A stretch of 64,000 nt of DNA from Phocoena phocoena (lineage: Eukaryota > Chordata > Mammalia > Artiodactyla > Phocoenidae). The position numbers and the translations under genes are program-made. Shown here one piece after another: positions 46,601 to 57,854 of this stretch. Position 1 is the first letter of the stretch; each line of letters begins with the position of its first letter. The DNA is taken from positions 44,410,879-44,474,878 of the forward strand of contig NC_089238.1 of NCBI RefSeq assembly GCF_963924675.1. Reading direction: 5' to 3'. The notes below the pieces were generated by a model that did not search any database, was not told where the DNA came from, and saw nothing but the letters and a program-made list of their open reading frames with translations.

Positions 46601-47287
46601 GTATTTAAGTCTCCGCTGCTGGCTTTCATGCACAGGCTGAGAAAGCACTGGTACAGGACATGGTCTGACATGATAGTCCCCTCTGTCAGGAGGGGCAGAT
46701 AGCTGGTGATCCTTCTACGTTTCTCAAGCAAGAACTCTTAATTCCTAATTCTCTCCTTTCCCATCAGGTTATTACCATGGTGACCTCACAGAGACTTCAG
46801 TTCTTAGGTAGACATCAGGACACAACTGCTACTGAGACATCGCTTCTCCCTTCCCCCTGAATTCTCTGGATCAATGCTTCTCACACCTTTATGTCTTATA
46901 AGCTACTTTAAAAAGTGGGAACATAGATTTGCCAAGCTTTCACATTACCAAGCAAGAGCATTCAAAATTTAAATCACATCTGCTATCATCATAAAAGAAA
47001 AAACATTGAAACACTAAGAGTAGAAAGTTGTAATATTAGGATAAATAATAAGGCTACCATAATTAAGTTAAATCTATGATCTCTCTGTGACAGTAGATTG
47101 TTTAATTGCATGTTTTTGTTAGTTACAATGGGGAAATTTTATCATTAGTAAACATCACTTTCTTTGACTGAATCCTCACTTGCAATCATAATCATAGCAT
47201 ATGCATAGAGAGACTCTAAAAATGGTAAACGCTGCCTGAATTTTTTAAAAATGCTACTCTTGATTTACAGCTAAATTTTGGCATATT
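46601..47287. other. No gene or assigned repeat
   Basis: Nothing recognisable beyond simple AT-rich DNA. Confidence 0.45.
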
Positions 47288-47673
47288 TATGTTTCTGCTT
47301 TATAACAAAGTGAATCAGATATACATATATCCCCATACCCCCTCCCTCTTGATCCTCCCTCCCACCCTCCTTATCCCAGCCCTCTAGGTGGTCACAAAGC
47401 ACCGAGCTGATCTCCCTATGCTATGCGGCTGCTTCCCGCTAGCTATCTGTTTTACGTTTCGTAGGGTATATATGTCCATGCCACTCTCTCACTTCATCCC
47501 AGCTCACCCTTCCCCCTCCCCGTGTCCTCAAGTCCATTCTCTACGTCTGCGTCTTTATTCCTGTCCTGCCCCTAGGTTCTTCAGAACCATTTTTTTTTTA
47601 GGTTCCATATATATTTGTTAGCATATGGTATTTGTTTTTCTCTTTCTGACTTCACTCTGTATGACAGACTCTA
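47288..47673 (-). mobile_element. L1 3' UTR fragment lacking both ends
   Basis: Antisense L1 3' UTR of the same type as elements 1-3: gtttctgctttataacaaag to tctgtatgacagactcta. The last bases of the L1 (cacatctttatt to gtgtgtta) and the A-tail are missing, and it ends just inside ORF2. No target-site duplication. Confidence 0.88.
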
Positions 47674-48639
47674 AGTTGGATTTGTTTTCAAGGTCTATTT
47701 CAGTAGAAAATTTATGTAGCTGTACTTTTGAATGAAAAATAACATATATTTTCCTATACAAGTTTCTCTCATTTTAGCTAATGAAAATTCTGCCGATTAT
47801 GCAGTGGGAAAGTATCTGTCAGTAGTTAATGCTAATAGAGACACCAGAGCATTCTCTCCACTATTAATCTGTGGATAATGGAAGGCCCATTTCTTAAGTA
47901 CACACAGAAGAAAGAATAGAAAAAATACTGGCTATGACACCAAATGAATTGCCTTCCTCCCACACTACTGTGCCCTTGTAACCTAGGGCATGTAGAGCAG
48001 GCTGGCAACCATTGCATTACAGATTTAAAAGTGCTGGAATCTCTCAGTCCTATAGCAGGTTGCCTGATGGATTGGTGAGTAATGTACTTGAAGAGTGCAT
48101 TACTGAGATCTAGACTAATGGCCACCTCTTGCCCATGGCCTTTATGGTAGATCATTCATTGTGCTTCCTCATCAGTTTCCTGCCAGTCTGTATCTGGCAT
48201 GAGCACTGGCTGTTCCAAAGCTGATTAATCCCCTAGGAATGAGTCCACCTGCAGATCTCAGTGTGGATTACACAAAAGTGGGAATGTTCTAGTGATATGG
48301 GGACAACACAACTTTTCTTTGAATTCAAGAATCCTCATTTTAGAAGATTAAATTAGTTCACCTATCAAATATGTTACCATCTATGGCAAATCTTATAAAA
48401 AATGTAAGAAATTTCCAATAAAATAAATGCAGTGATTGGTAATTTCCAGGTTTTAAGTTTTACAAGGATGAAAAATTCTTAGAAGGGATCTCTACAATGT
48501 AAAATTGCTAGCATATCAGTAATCTAAGGAGACATCACATCACAACATAACTTTACATTGCATTTTTATTTAGCTTTTCTCTTTCTCAGATGTTTTTATT
48601 GGTTCCACAATTTTAAAAAAAGGTGAAAGTCTGTAATTT
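47674..48639. other. No gene; unassigned DNA
   Basis: A 107-codon minus-strand frame (47832-48155) has no recognisable domain. No repeat family is identified by eye. Confidence 0.45.
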
Positions 48640-48679
48640 CTACCTATAAAGTTATGTAGACTTTCCTCTGAAAGGCTTA

Positions 48680-49020
48680 TAATATTACCATAAAAAGTAA
48701 TATTACTATAAGCAAAATGTCAATCACATTTCCATGTATCAGCAGCAAAGCATTATAAAATGTAATTTTAGGGAAAAAAATCAATTTACAATAACAGAAA
48801 TTACAGTCATCTAGGAATAAGTCTAACAAAATATTTAGAGAAACTTCAGGGAGAATATTATAAAACCTTATTAAAAAAACAATTTTAATAAGACAGTGCA
48901 TAAATATACACCACGTTTTCCGTATTAGAAAGGCTTAATATTGTAAAGATTTAAATTCTCCACAAATTAACCTATAACTTCAATGCAATTCAAATAAAAA
49001 CCCAAAATATGAAAGGTGAG
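48680..49020 (+). mobile_element. Old L1 ORF2 fragment
   Basis: Diverged sense L1 ORF2: atctaggaataagtctaaca, then gtaaagatttaaattctcca and cttcaatgcaattcaaataa follow the ORF2 order just past the palm. It faces the antisense L1 that begins at about 49025. Confidence 0.65.
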
Positions 49021-49024
49021 AAAC

Positions 49025-49624
49025 ATCATTGTAGCAGGTTTTAATGCCTGTAAGCTTAGTGCTCCCTCATAATTTTTTACTTTCACCGTTTTCAGAGCTA
49101 TCATTGCAAGATTATTTTTCTCTATGAAATTTAGTATCAACTTGTCTGACTCCATAAAATACCTTGTTGATACTTTATTGTAATTGTATATAACTTATAA
49201 ATCAATTTCAGGAGAACTAACAGCTCTGTAATGTTGAGTTGTGCTGTCCAAGAACAGGTGAGCTCTTCCCATTAATAAAGTCTATTTTGGGGTCTTCTGA
49301 ATGTTTGTAACATTTTTCCCATAAACTTTTACACATTAATTGTTAAACTCATTTATGAGTATTTATATTCTTTATTGATACTCTAAGTGGGGTTTCTCTA
49401 CTATGTCCTCTACTTATTGTTTATGCATAAAGGCTTGTGATTTTTGTATGTTAATTTAAAATCTTGCTATCTTGCTGAATTATTGTTTTAGTTAGTTTTA
49501 CATTTATTTTTCTCAGATTGTCCAAGTATGCTATCATATCATTTGCAAATAAACATACTTTTACTTCTTTGTCTATACCTATGCCTCTAATTGATTTGTA
49601 TTATCTAACTGTATTGGCTAATAC
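49025..49624 (-). mobile_element. Old L1 LINE, left flank of element 3
   Basis: Antisense ORF2 of an old L1 (for example ctaagtggggtttctctact and tgctatcatatcatttgcaa). It stops at the 12-bp duplication of element 3 and resumes at 56775, where the reading continues as gttgaatagtattgaagata. Confidence 0.78.
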
Positions 49625-49636
49625 CTCTAGTACAGT
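49625..49636. repeat. Left target-site duplication of element 3
   Basis: CTCTAGTACAGT is identical to 56775-56786. Removing element 3 and one copy restores a continuous old-L1 reading. Confidence 0.88.
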
Positions 49637-49643
49637 TTTTTTT

Positions 49644-49712
49644 CATATTTTAGAATAATTTTATAAATATTTTAATATATTAATATTTAGATATTTGAAT
49701 GTTTTTAGAATC
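49644..49712 (-). other. Candidate 3'-transduced segment of element 3
   Basis: On the L1 sense strand it lies between an A8-9 tract at the L1 3' end and an A7 tract next to the target-site duplication. It is AT-rich and contains ATTAAA, a common poly(A) signal variant. It is not part of the L1 3' end seen in the other copies, nor of the old-L1 target. Confidence 0.6.
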
Positions 49713-50073
49713 TTTTTTTTCACATCTTTATTGGACTATAATTGCTTTACAATGGTGTGTTAGTTTCTGCTTTATAACAAAGTGAATCAGTTATACATAT
49801 ACATATGTTCCCATATATCTTCCCTCTTGCATCTCCCTCCCTCCCTATCCCACCCGTCTAGGTGGGCACAAAGCACCAAGCTGATCTCCCTGTGCTATGC
49901 GGCTGCTTCCCACTAGCTATCTATTTTACATTTGGTAGTGAATATATGTCCATGCCACTCTCTGACTTTGTCCCAGCTTACCCTCCCCCCTCCCCATATC
50001 CTCAAGTTCATTCTCTAGTGGGTCTGCATCTTTATTCCTGTTTTGCCCCTAGGTTCTTCATGACCTTTTTTTT

Positions 50074-53000
50074 TTAGATTCCATATATATATGTGTTAGC
50101 ATACGGTATTTGTTTTTCTCTTTCTGACTTACTTCACTCTGTATGAGAGTCTCTAGGTCCATCCACCTCACTATAAATAACTCAGTTTCATTCCTTTTTA
50201 TGACTGAGTAATATTCCATTGTGTATATGTGCCACATCTTCTTTATCCATTCATCTGTTGATGGACACTTAGGTTGCTTCCATGTCCTGGCTATTGTAAA
50301 TAGAGCTGCAATGAACATTATGGTACATGACTCGTTTTGAATTATGGTTTTCTCAGGGTATATGCCCAGTAGTGGGATTGCTGGGTCGTATGGTAGTTCT
50401 GTTTGTAGTTTTTTAAGGAACGTCCATACTGTTCTCCATAGTGGCTGTATCAATTTACATTCCCACCAACAGTGCAAGAGGGTTCCCTTTTCTCCACACC
50501 CTCTCCAGCATTTGTTGTTTGTACATTTTTTGATGATGGCCATTCTGACCAGTGTGAGATGCTATCTCATTGTAGTTCTGATTTGCATTTCTCTAATGAT
50601 TAGTGATGTTGAGCATTCTTTCATGTGTCTGATGGCAATCTGTATATCTTCTTTGGAGAAATGTCTATTTAGGTCTTCTACCCATATTGGGATTGGGTTG
50701 TTTGTTTTTTTTGATATTGAGCTGCATGGGCTGCTTGTAAATTTTGGAGATTAATCCTTTGCCAGTTGCTTCACTAGAAAATATTTTCTCCCATTCTGAG
50801 GGTTGTTTTTTCATCTTGTTTATGGTTTCCTTTGCTATGCAAAAGTTTTTAAGTTTCATTAGATCCCATTTGTTTATTATGGTTTTTATTTCCATTCCTC
50901 TAGGAGGTGGGTCAAAAAGGATCTTGCTGTGATTTATGTCATACAGTGTTCTGCCTATGTTTTCCTTGAAGAGTTTGATGGTATATGTCCTTACATTTAG
51001 GTCTTTCATCCATTTTGAGTTTATTTTGTGTATAGTGTTAGGGTGTTCTAGTTTCATTCTTTTACATGTAGCTGTCCAGTTTTCCCAGCACCACTTATTA
51101 AAGAGGCTGTCTTTTCTCCATTGTATATTCTTGCCTCCTTTATCAATGATAAGGTGACCATATGTGCGTGGGTTTATCTCTGGGCTTTCTATCCTGTTAC
51201 ATTGATCTATATATCTGTTTTTGTGCCAGTACCATACTGTCTCGATTACTGTAGCTTTGTAGTATAGTCTGAAGTCAGGGAGCCTGATTCCTCCAGCTCC
51301 GTTTTTCTCTCTCAAGATTGCTTTGGCTACTTGAGGTCTTTTGTGTTTCCATACAAATTGTGAAACTTGTTGTTCTAGTTCTGTGAAAAATGCCAATGGT
51401 AGTTTGATAGGGATTGCATTGAATCTGTAGATTGCTTTGGGTAGTAGAGTCATTTTTACAATGTTGATACTTCCAATCCAAGAACATGATATATCTCTCC
51501 ATCTATTTGTATCATCTTTAATTTCTTTCATCAGTGTCTTATAATTTTCTGCATACAGGTCTTTTGTCTCCTTAGGTAGGTTTATTCCTAGATATTTTAT
51601 TCTTTTTGTTGCAATGGTAAATGGGAGTGTTTTCTTAATTTCACTTTCAGATTTTTCACCATTAGTGTATAGGAATGCAAGAGATTTCTGTGCATTAATT
51701 TTCTATCCTGCTACTTTACCAAATTCATTGATTAGCTCTAGTAGTTTTCTGGTAGCATCTTTAGGATTCTCTATGTATAGTATCATGTCATCTGCAAGCA
51801 GTGACAACTTTAGTTCTTCTTTTCCAATTTAGATTCCTTTTATTCTTTTTCGTCTCTGATTGCTGTGGCTAAAAGTTCCAAAACTATGTTGAATAACAGT
51901 GGTGGGAGTGGGCAACCTTGTCTTTTTCCTGATCTTAGTGGAAATGGTTTCAGTTTTTCACCATTGAGGATGATGTTGGCTGTGGGTTTGTCATATATGG
52001 CCTTTATTATGTTGTGGAAAGTTCCCTCTGTGCCTACTTTCTGGAGGGTTTTTATCACAAATCTGTGTTAAATTTTGTCGAAAGCTTTCTCTGCATCTAT
52101 TGAGATGATCATATGGCTTTTCTCCTTCAATTTGTTAATATGGTGTATCACGTTGATTGATTTGCGTATATTGAAGAATCCTTGCATTCTTGGATGAACC
52201 CCACTTGATCATGGTGTATGATCCTTTTAAAGTGCTGTTGGATTCTGTTTGCTAGTATTTTGTTGAGGATTTTTGCATCTATGTTCATTAGTGATATTCG
52301 CCTGTAGTTTTCTTTCTTTGTGACATCTTTGTCTGGTTTTGGTATCAGAGTGATGGTGGCCTCGTAGAATGAGTTTGGGAGGGTTCCTCCCTCTGCTATA
52401 TTTTGGAAGAGTTTGAGAAAGACAGGTGTTATCTCTTCTCTAAATATTTGATAGAATTCACCTGTGAAGCCATCTGGTCCTGGGCTTTTGTTTTTTGGAT
52501 GATTTTCAATCACAGTTTCAATTTCAGTGCTTGTGATTGGTCTTTTCATATTTTCTATTTCTTGCTGGTTCAGTCTCGGAAGGTTGTGCATTTCTAAGAA
52601 TTTGTGCATTTCTCCCAGGTTGTCCATTTTATTGGCATATAGTTGCTTGTAGTAATCTCTCATGATCCTTTGTATTTCTGCAGTGTCAGTTGTTACTTCT
52701 CCTTTTTCATTTCTAATTCTATTGATTTGAGTCTTCTCCCTTTCTTTCTTGATAAGTCTGGCTAGTGGTTTATCAATTTTGTTTAACTTCTCAAAGAACC
52801 AGCTTTTAGTTTTATTGATCTTTGCTATAGTTTCCTTCATTTCTTTTTCATTTATTTCTGATCTGATCTTTATGAATTCTTTCCTTCTGCTAACTTTGGG
52901 GGGTTTTTGTTCTTCTTTCTCTAATTGTTTTAGGTGTAAAGTTAGATTGTTTGAGATGTTTCTTGTTTCTTAAGGTAGGATTGTATTGCTATAAACTTCT

Positions 53001-53884
53001 GTCTTAGAACTGCTTTTGCTGCATCCCCTAGGTTTTGGGTCATCATGTTTTCAATGTCATTTGTTTCTAGGAATTGTTTGATTTCCTACTTGATTTCTTC
53101 AGTGATCTCTTGGTTATTAGGTAGTGTGTTGTTTAGCCCCATGTGTTTGTATTTCTTACAGATTTTTTCCTGTAATTGATATCTAGTCTCATAGCATCGT
53201 GGTCAGAAAAGATACTTGATACAATTTCAATTTTCTTAAATTTACGAAGGCTTGATTTGTGACCCAAGATATGATCTATCCTGGAGAATGTTCCATGAGC
53301 ATTTGAGAAGAATGTGTAATCTGTTGTTTTTGAATGGAATGTCCTATAAATATCAATTAGGTCTATCTTGTTTAATGTATCATTTAAAGCTTGTGTTTCC
53401 TTATTTATTTTCATTTTGGATGATCTGTCCATTGGTGAAAGTGGGGTGTTAAAGTCCCCTACTATGATTGTGTTACTGTCGATTTCCCCTTTTATGGCTG
53501 TTAGTATTTGCCTTATGTATTGAGGTGCTCCTATGTTGGCTGCATAAGCTTTACAATTGTTATATCTTCTTCTTGGATTGATCCCTTGATCATTATGTAG
53601 TGTCCTTCTTTGTCTCTTGTAAATGTGTTTGCTTTAAAGTCTATTTTTTCTGATATGAGAATTGCTACACCAGCTCTCTTTTGATTTCCATTTCCATGGA
53701 ATATCTTTTTCCGTCACCTCATTTTCAGTCTGTATGTGACCTTAGGTCTGAAGTGGGTCTGTTGTAGACAGTGTATATACGGGTCTTGGTTTTGTATCCA
53801 TTCAGCCAAACTGTGTCTTTTGGTTGGAGCATTTAATCCATTTACATTTAAGGTAATTATCGATATGTGTGTTCCTATTACCAT
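50074..53884 (-). pseudogene. ORF2: L1 ORF2 of element 3, broken
   Basis: From the ATG at 53884 (MVIGTHISIITLNVNGLNAP) to the TAA at 50074-50076, 3811 bp, close to the expected size. In the endonuclease the QETH glutamate is Gln (CLQQTHFRP). The reverse-transcriptase part is long and readable at 52148-52840 ([14 protein letters not shown], then [20 protein letters not shown]). The palm reads [12 protein letters not shown]: both aspartates are kept but Phe is Leu. The cysteine-rich C-terminus ([20 protein letters not shown]) is intact at 50440-50530. Several frameshifts separate these blocks. Confidence 0.95.
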
Positions 53885-53942
53885 TTTCTTAATTGTTTTG
53901 GGATTATTATTGTAGGTCTTTTCCTTCTCTTGTGTTTCCTGC

Positions 53943-54805
53943 CTAGAGAATTTCCTTTAGCATTTGTTGTAAAGCTGGTTTGGTGGTGCTAAATTGTCTT
54001 AGCTTTTGCTTGTCTGTAAAGGTTTTAATTTCTTCATCAAATCTGAATGAGATCCTTGATGGGTAGAGTAATCTTGGTTGTAGGTTTTTCTCCTTCATCA
54101 CTCTTAATGTGTGCTGCCACTCTCTTCTGGCTTGCAGAGTTTCTACTGAAAGATCAGCTGTTAACCTTATGGGGATTCCCTTGTGTGTTATTTGTGGTTC
54201 TTCCCTTGTTGCTTTTAATATTTGTTATTTGTATTTAATTTTTGATAATTTGATTAGTATGTGTCTTGGCCTGTTTCTCCTTTGATTTATCCTGTATGGG
54301 ACTCTCTGTTTTTCCTGGACTTGATTAACTCTTTCCTTTCCCATATTAGGGAACTTTTCAATGATAATCTCTTCAAATATTTTGTCAATCCCTTTTTTTT
54401 TCTCTTCTTCTTCTGAGACCCCTATAATTCAAATGTTGGTGCGTTTAATGTTGTCCCAGAGGTCTCTGAGACTGTCCTCAATTCTTTTCATTCTTTTTTC
54501 TTTATTCTGCTCTGCAGTACTTATTTCCACTGTTTTATCTTCCAGGTCACTTATCTGTTCTTCTGCCTCAGTTATTCTGCTATTGATCCCTTCTGGAGAA
54601 TTTTTAATTTCATTTATTGTGCTGTTCATCACTGTTTGCTCTTTAATTCTTCTAGGTCCTTGTTAAATGTTTCTTGTATTTTCTCCATTCTATTTCCAAG
54701 ATTTGGGATCATCTTTACTATCATTATTCTGAATTCTTTTTCAGGTAGACTGCCCATTTCCTCTTCATTTGTTAGGTCTGGTGGGTTTTTGCCTTGCTCC
54801 TTCAT
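53943..54805 (-). pseudogene. ORF1: L1 ORF1 of element 3, broken
   Basis: ATG at 54805 (MKEQGKNPPD) to TAG at 53943-53945. The coiled-coil end and the RNA-recognition start are readable at 54429-54632 (NSTINEIKNSPEGINSRITE, then SLRDLWDNIKRTNI). The C-terminal part is recognisable near 53970-54070. Indels near 54630 and elsewhere break the frame. The 58-bp spacer to ORF2 has the same length as in element 1. Confidence 0.88.
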
Positions 54806-55540
54806 CTGCTGTGTGTTTCTCTATCTTATTTTGCTTAACTTACTGTATTTGGGGTCTCCTTTTCACAGGCTGCAGGGTCTGAGTTTCCATTGTTTTTGGT
54901 ATGTGTCTCCAGTGGCTAAGGTTGGTTCAGTGGGTTGTGTAGGCTTCCTGTTGGAAGGGACTAGTGCCTGTGTTCTGATGGAGGAGGCTGGATCTTGTCT
55001 TTCTGGTGGGCAGGTCCACGTCTGGTGGTGTGTTTTGGGGTGTCTGTGGCCTTATTATGATTTTAGGCAGCCTCTGTGCTAATGGATGGGGTTGTGTTCC
55101 TATCTTGGTAGTTGTTTGGCATACGGTGTCCAGCACTGTAGCTTGCTGGTCGTTGAGTGGAGTTTGGTCTTGGCGTTGAGATGCAGATCTCTGGGAGACC
55201 TTCGCCGTTTGATATTACGTGGAGCTGGGAGGTCTCTTGTGGACCAGTGTCCTGAACTTGGCTCTCCCACCTCAGTGGCACAGCCCTGACGCCTGGCTGG
55301 AGCAAAAAGAGCCTGTCCTCCTCACGGCTCAAAATAAAAGGGTGGAAAGAAAGAAAGATGATAAAATAAAATAAAGTTATTAAAATAAAAAATAATTATT
55401 AAGAAAAAAAATGTTTTAAGTAATAAAAAATAGAAAACGGACAGACAGAACCCTAGCACAAATGGTAAATGCAAAGCTATACAGACAAAATCACACACAG
55501 AAGCATACACATACACACTCAAAAAAAGAGAAAAAGGGAA

Positions 55541-55562
55541 ATATATATATATATATATATAT
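55541..55562. repeat. (AT)n microsatellite
   Basis: About 11 AT units inside the A-rich part of the 5' UTR of element 3. The corresponding place in element 1 (near 17028-17040) has only a short atatatatacatat stretch. Confidence 0.95.
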
Positions 55563-56753
55563 CGTTTCTCCTGAAGTGCACCTCCTCAATTTGGGATGAT
55601 TTTTTGTCTATTCAGGTATTCTACAGATGCAGCGTACATCAAGTTGATTGTGGAGATTTAATCCACTGCTCCTGAGGCTGCTGGGAGAGATTTCCCTTTC
55701 TCTTCTTTGTTCGCAAAGTTCCCGGGGTTCAGCTTTGGATTTGGCCCCATCTCTGCGTGTTGGTCGCCTGAGGGCATGTGTTCTTCGCTCAGACAGGACA
55801 GGGTTAAAGGAGCAGCTGACTAGGGGGCTCTGGCTGACTCAGGCCGGGGGGAGGGATGGGTACGGAGTGCGGGGCGAGCCTGCGGCGGCAGAGGCTGGCG
55901 TGACGCTGCACCAGCCTGAGGCGCGCCGTGCGTTCTCCCGGGGAAGTTGTCCCTGTATCACGGGACCCTGGCAGTGGTGGGCTGCACAGGCTCCCAGGAG
56001 GGGAGGTGTGGATCGTGACCTGTGCTTGCACACAGGCTTCTTCGTGGCGGCAGCAGCAGCCTTAGTGTCTCATGCCCGTTTCTGGGGTCCGCGCTGAATC
56101 AGCCGTGGCTCGTGCCCGTCTCTGAAACTCCTTTAACCAGCGCTCTTAATCCCCTCTCCTCGAGCACCAGGAAACAAAGAGGCAAGAGAAAGCCTCTTGC
56201 CTCTTCAGCAGTTCCAGACTTTTTCCCGGACTCCCTCCTGGCTAGCTGTGGGCACTAGCCCCCTTCAGGCTGTGTTCACGCAGCCAACCCCAGTCCTCTC
56301 CCAGAGATCCAACCGAAGCCCGAGCCTCAGCTCCCAGCCTCCACCCGTCCTGGCGGGCGAGCAGACAAGCCTCTTGGGCTGGTGAGTGCTGGTCGGCACC
56401 AATCCTCTGTGCGGGAATCTCTCCCCTTTGCCCTCCGCACCCCTGTTGCTGTGCTCTCCTCTGTGGCTCCGAAGCTTCCCCCCTCTGCCACCCGCAGTCT
56501 CCGCCCATGAAGGGGCTTCCTAGTGTGTGGAAATCTTTCCTCCTTCACAGCTCCCTCCCACTGGTGCAAGTCCCGTCCCTATTTTGTCTCTCTTTTTTCT
56601 TTTGTCCTACCCAGGTACGTGAAGAGTTTCTTGCCTTTTGGGAGGTCTGAGGTCTTCCGCCAGCGTTCAGTAGGTGTTCTGTAGGAGTTGTTCCACAAGT
56701 AGTTGTATTTCTGATGTATTTGTGGGGAGGAAGATGATCTCTGCATCTTACTC

Positions 56754-56769
56754 TTCCGCCATCTTGAAG
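56754..56769 (-). promoter_or_regulatory. YY1-like motif at L1 5' end
   Basis: The L1 sense strand reads CTTCAAGATGGCGGAA just inside the 5' end. CAAGATGGCGG matches the YY1 core (CCAT on the other strand). Human L1s have a YY1 site at the same place, where it directs accurate start-site choice. The same motif occurs in element 2 (39569-39583). Confidence 0.6.
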
Positions 56770-56774
56770 CTCCT

Positions 56775-57840
56775 CTCTAGTACAGTGTTGAATAGTATTG
56801 AAGATAGTGGCCTCTTACTTTGTTCCTGATCTTAGTAGAAATGTCTCTAGTGTTTCCCCATTATATGATACTAACTTTAAAATTAGGTATATAAGTTTTG
56901 TCACGGTAACAAAGTATTCTGCTGTTCCTGTTTTCTTGAACATTTTCATCAGGGCTTGGTGTTGAATTTTGTGAAAGAGTTTGTCAGCATCTATAGAGGT
57001 AATCATATGACCTTTTCCTTATATTTATTAATGTGGTGTATGTTATTAATGGATTTTCAAATTTTGAACCCAAAAAATGTTTTTTAATTTAAAAGGAATT
57101 CCCTGGTGGTCCAGTGGTTAGGACTCCACACTTTCACCACAGTGGGCCCAGGTTCAATCCCTGCATGGGGAACTATGATCCCACAAGCTGCACAGCACAG
57201 CCAAAAAAACAAAATATTGAACCAACCTTGCATTCTTGGAATAAATCTCACTTGTTTTCTTAATGTGGTTAATATGGTATTGGATTCTGATTGTTAATAT
57301 TTAGTTTAGAATTTTTGCATCAATATTCAGTGGATATGGACATGGGACCATATTCTTTGTATTCTTCTTATCTAATTTAAATATCAGTGTTATACTTCCT
57401 TCATACAGGGAGTTGGGAAGTTTCCCTTCCTTTCAGCACTGTGGAATAATTTACAGAGCATTGAGACCATCTTGGTCTTTGAAAGACTGATAGAATTCCT
57501 ATGTGAAAACATCTGGGCCTGGTGCTTTTTTGTGGAGTAGTTCCTTAACAACTTACACTATTTCTTTTGGGAAACATGGTCTGTTTAAAAGTTCTAACTC
57601 TAGAAGAATTAATTTTGGTAATCTGTATCAAAGAAATTATCCATTTCATCTACGTTTTAAAATTTATTTGTATAGAGGTCTGCAAAATTGTCTCCTGGGT
57701 TTTTATTTTAATTTCTTCTATTTTAATGTTTTTTTACTCATCTCATTTATTATTTTGTGCATCTGTGCTTTCTTTTTTGTGATAAATTTAGTTAGTTGTT
57801 TTCTCAGTATTGGAGGGTTTTTTTTCAATAAAACAGAATT
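56775..57840 (-). mobile_element. Old L1 LINE, right flank of element 3
   Basis: Begins with the right copy of the target-site duplication and continues the antisense old-L1 ORF2 (ttgttcctgatcttagtaga, tgttgaattttgtgaaagag, gaacatctgg-like phrase near 57510). A short CHR-type SINE interrupts it at 57095-57214. No usable frame. Confidence 0.82.
57095..57214 (+). mobile_element. Short tRNA-Glu-derived SINE (CHR-related)
   Basis: ggaattccctggtggtccag to gcacagcacagccaaaaaaa is a compact tRNA-Glu-derived SINE with the B-box-like ggttcaatccct. The L1 phrase ttgaacc occurs on both sides (57065 and 57217), a likely target-site duplication, although 24 extra bases lie between the left copy and the SINE start. 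Confidence 0.85.
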
Positions 57841-57854
57841 TTAATTCATTATTT

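Larger units (their letters stand above)
49637..56774 (-). mobile_element. Near full-length L1 LINE, element 3
   Basis: The most complete L1 of the window, about 7.1 kb. It has an intact 5' end with a CAAGATGGCGG motif (near 56754-56769), a 5' UTR of about 1.97 kb, ORF1, a short spacer, ORF2 and a G-rich 3' UTR. Its 3' end is unusual: an A-tract, then 69 bp of AT-rich non-L1 sequence (49644-49712), then a second A-tract before the 12-bp target-site duplication. No SINE lies inside. Both ORFs carry stops and frameshifts. Confidence 0.95.
54806..56774 (-). promoter_or_regulatory. L1 5' UTR and promoter region of element 3
   Basis: Reference for the complete 5' UTR in this window. From the 5' end it has a YY1-like motif, 140 bp ending in CCCAAAAG at 56635, a CpG-rich part (about 55620-56560), an (AT)n tract (55541-55562), an A-rich stretch (55330-55540 on the plus strand) and 520 bp before ORF1. 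A GC-AG intron-like segment (55328-56634, 1307 bp) starts with GCAAG after AAAAG and ends with a pyrimidine tract plus TTTTGAG. The same segment is absent from element 2. Confidence 0.8.

Noticed and set aside
47832..48155. 107-codon minus-strand frame
   Set aside because: Some phrases look protein-like, but there is no domain I can name and no supporting context.
50665..51531. 288-codon minus-strand frame, the longest in the window
   Set aside because: Not a host gene. It is a readable block of the broken ORF2 of element 3.
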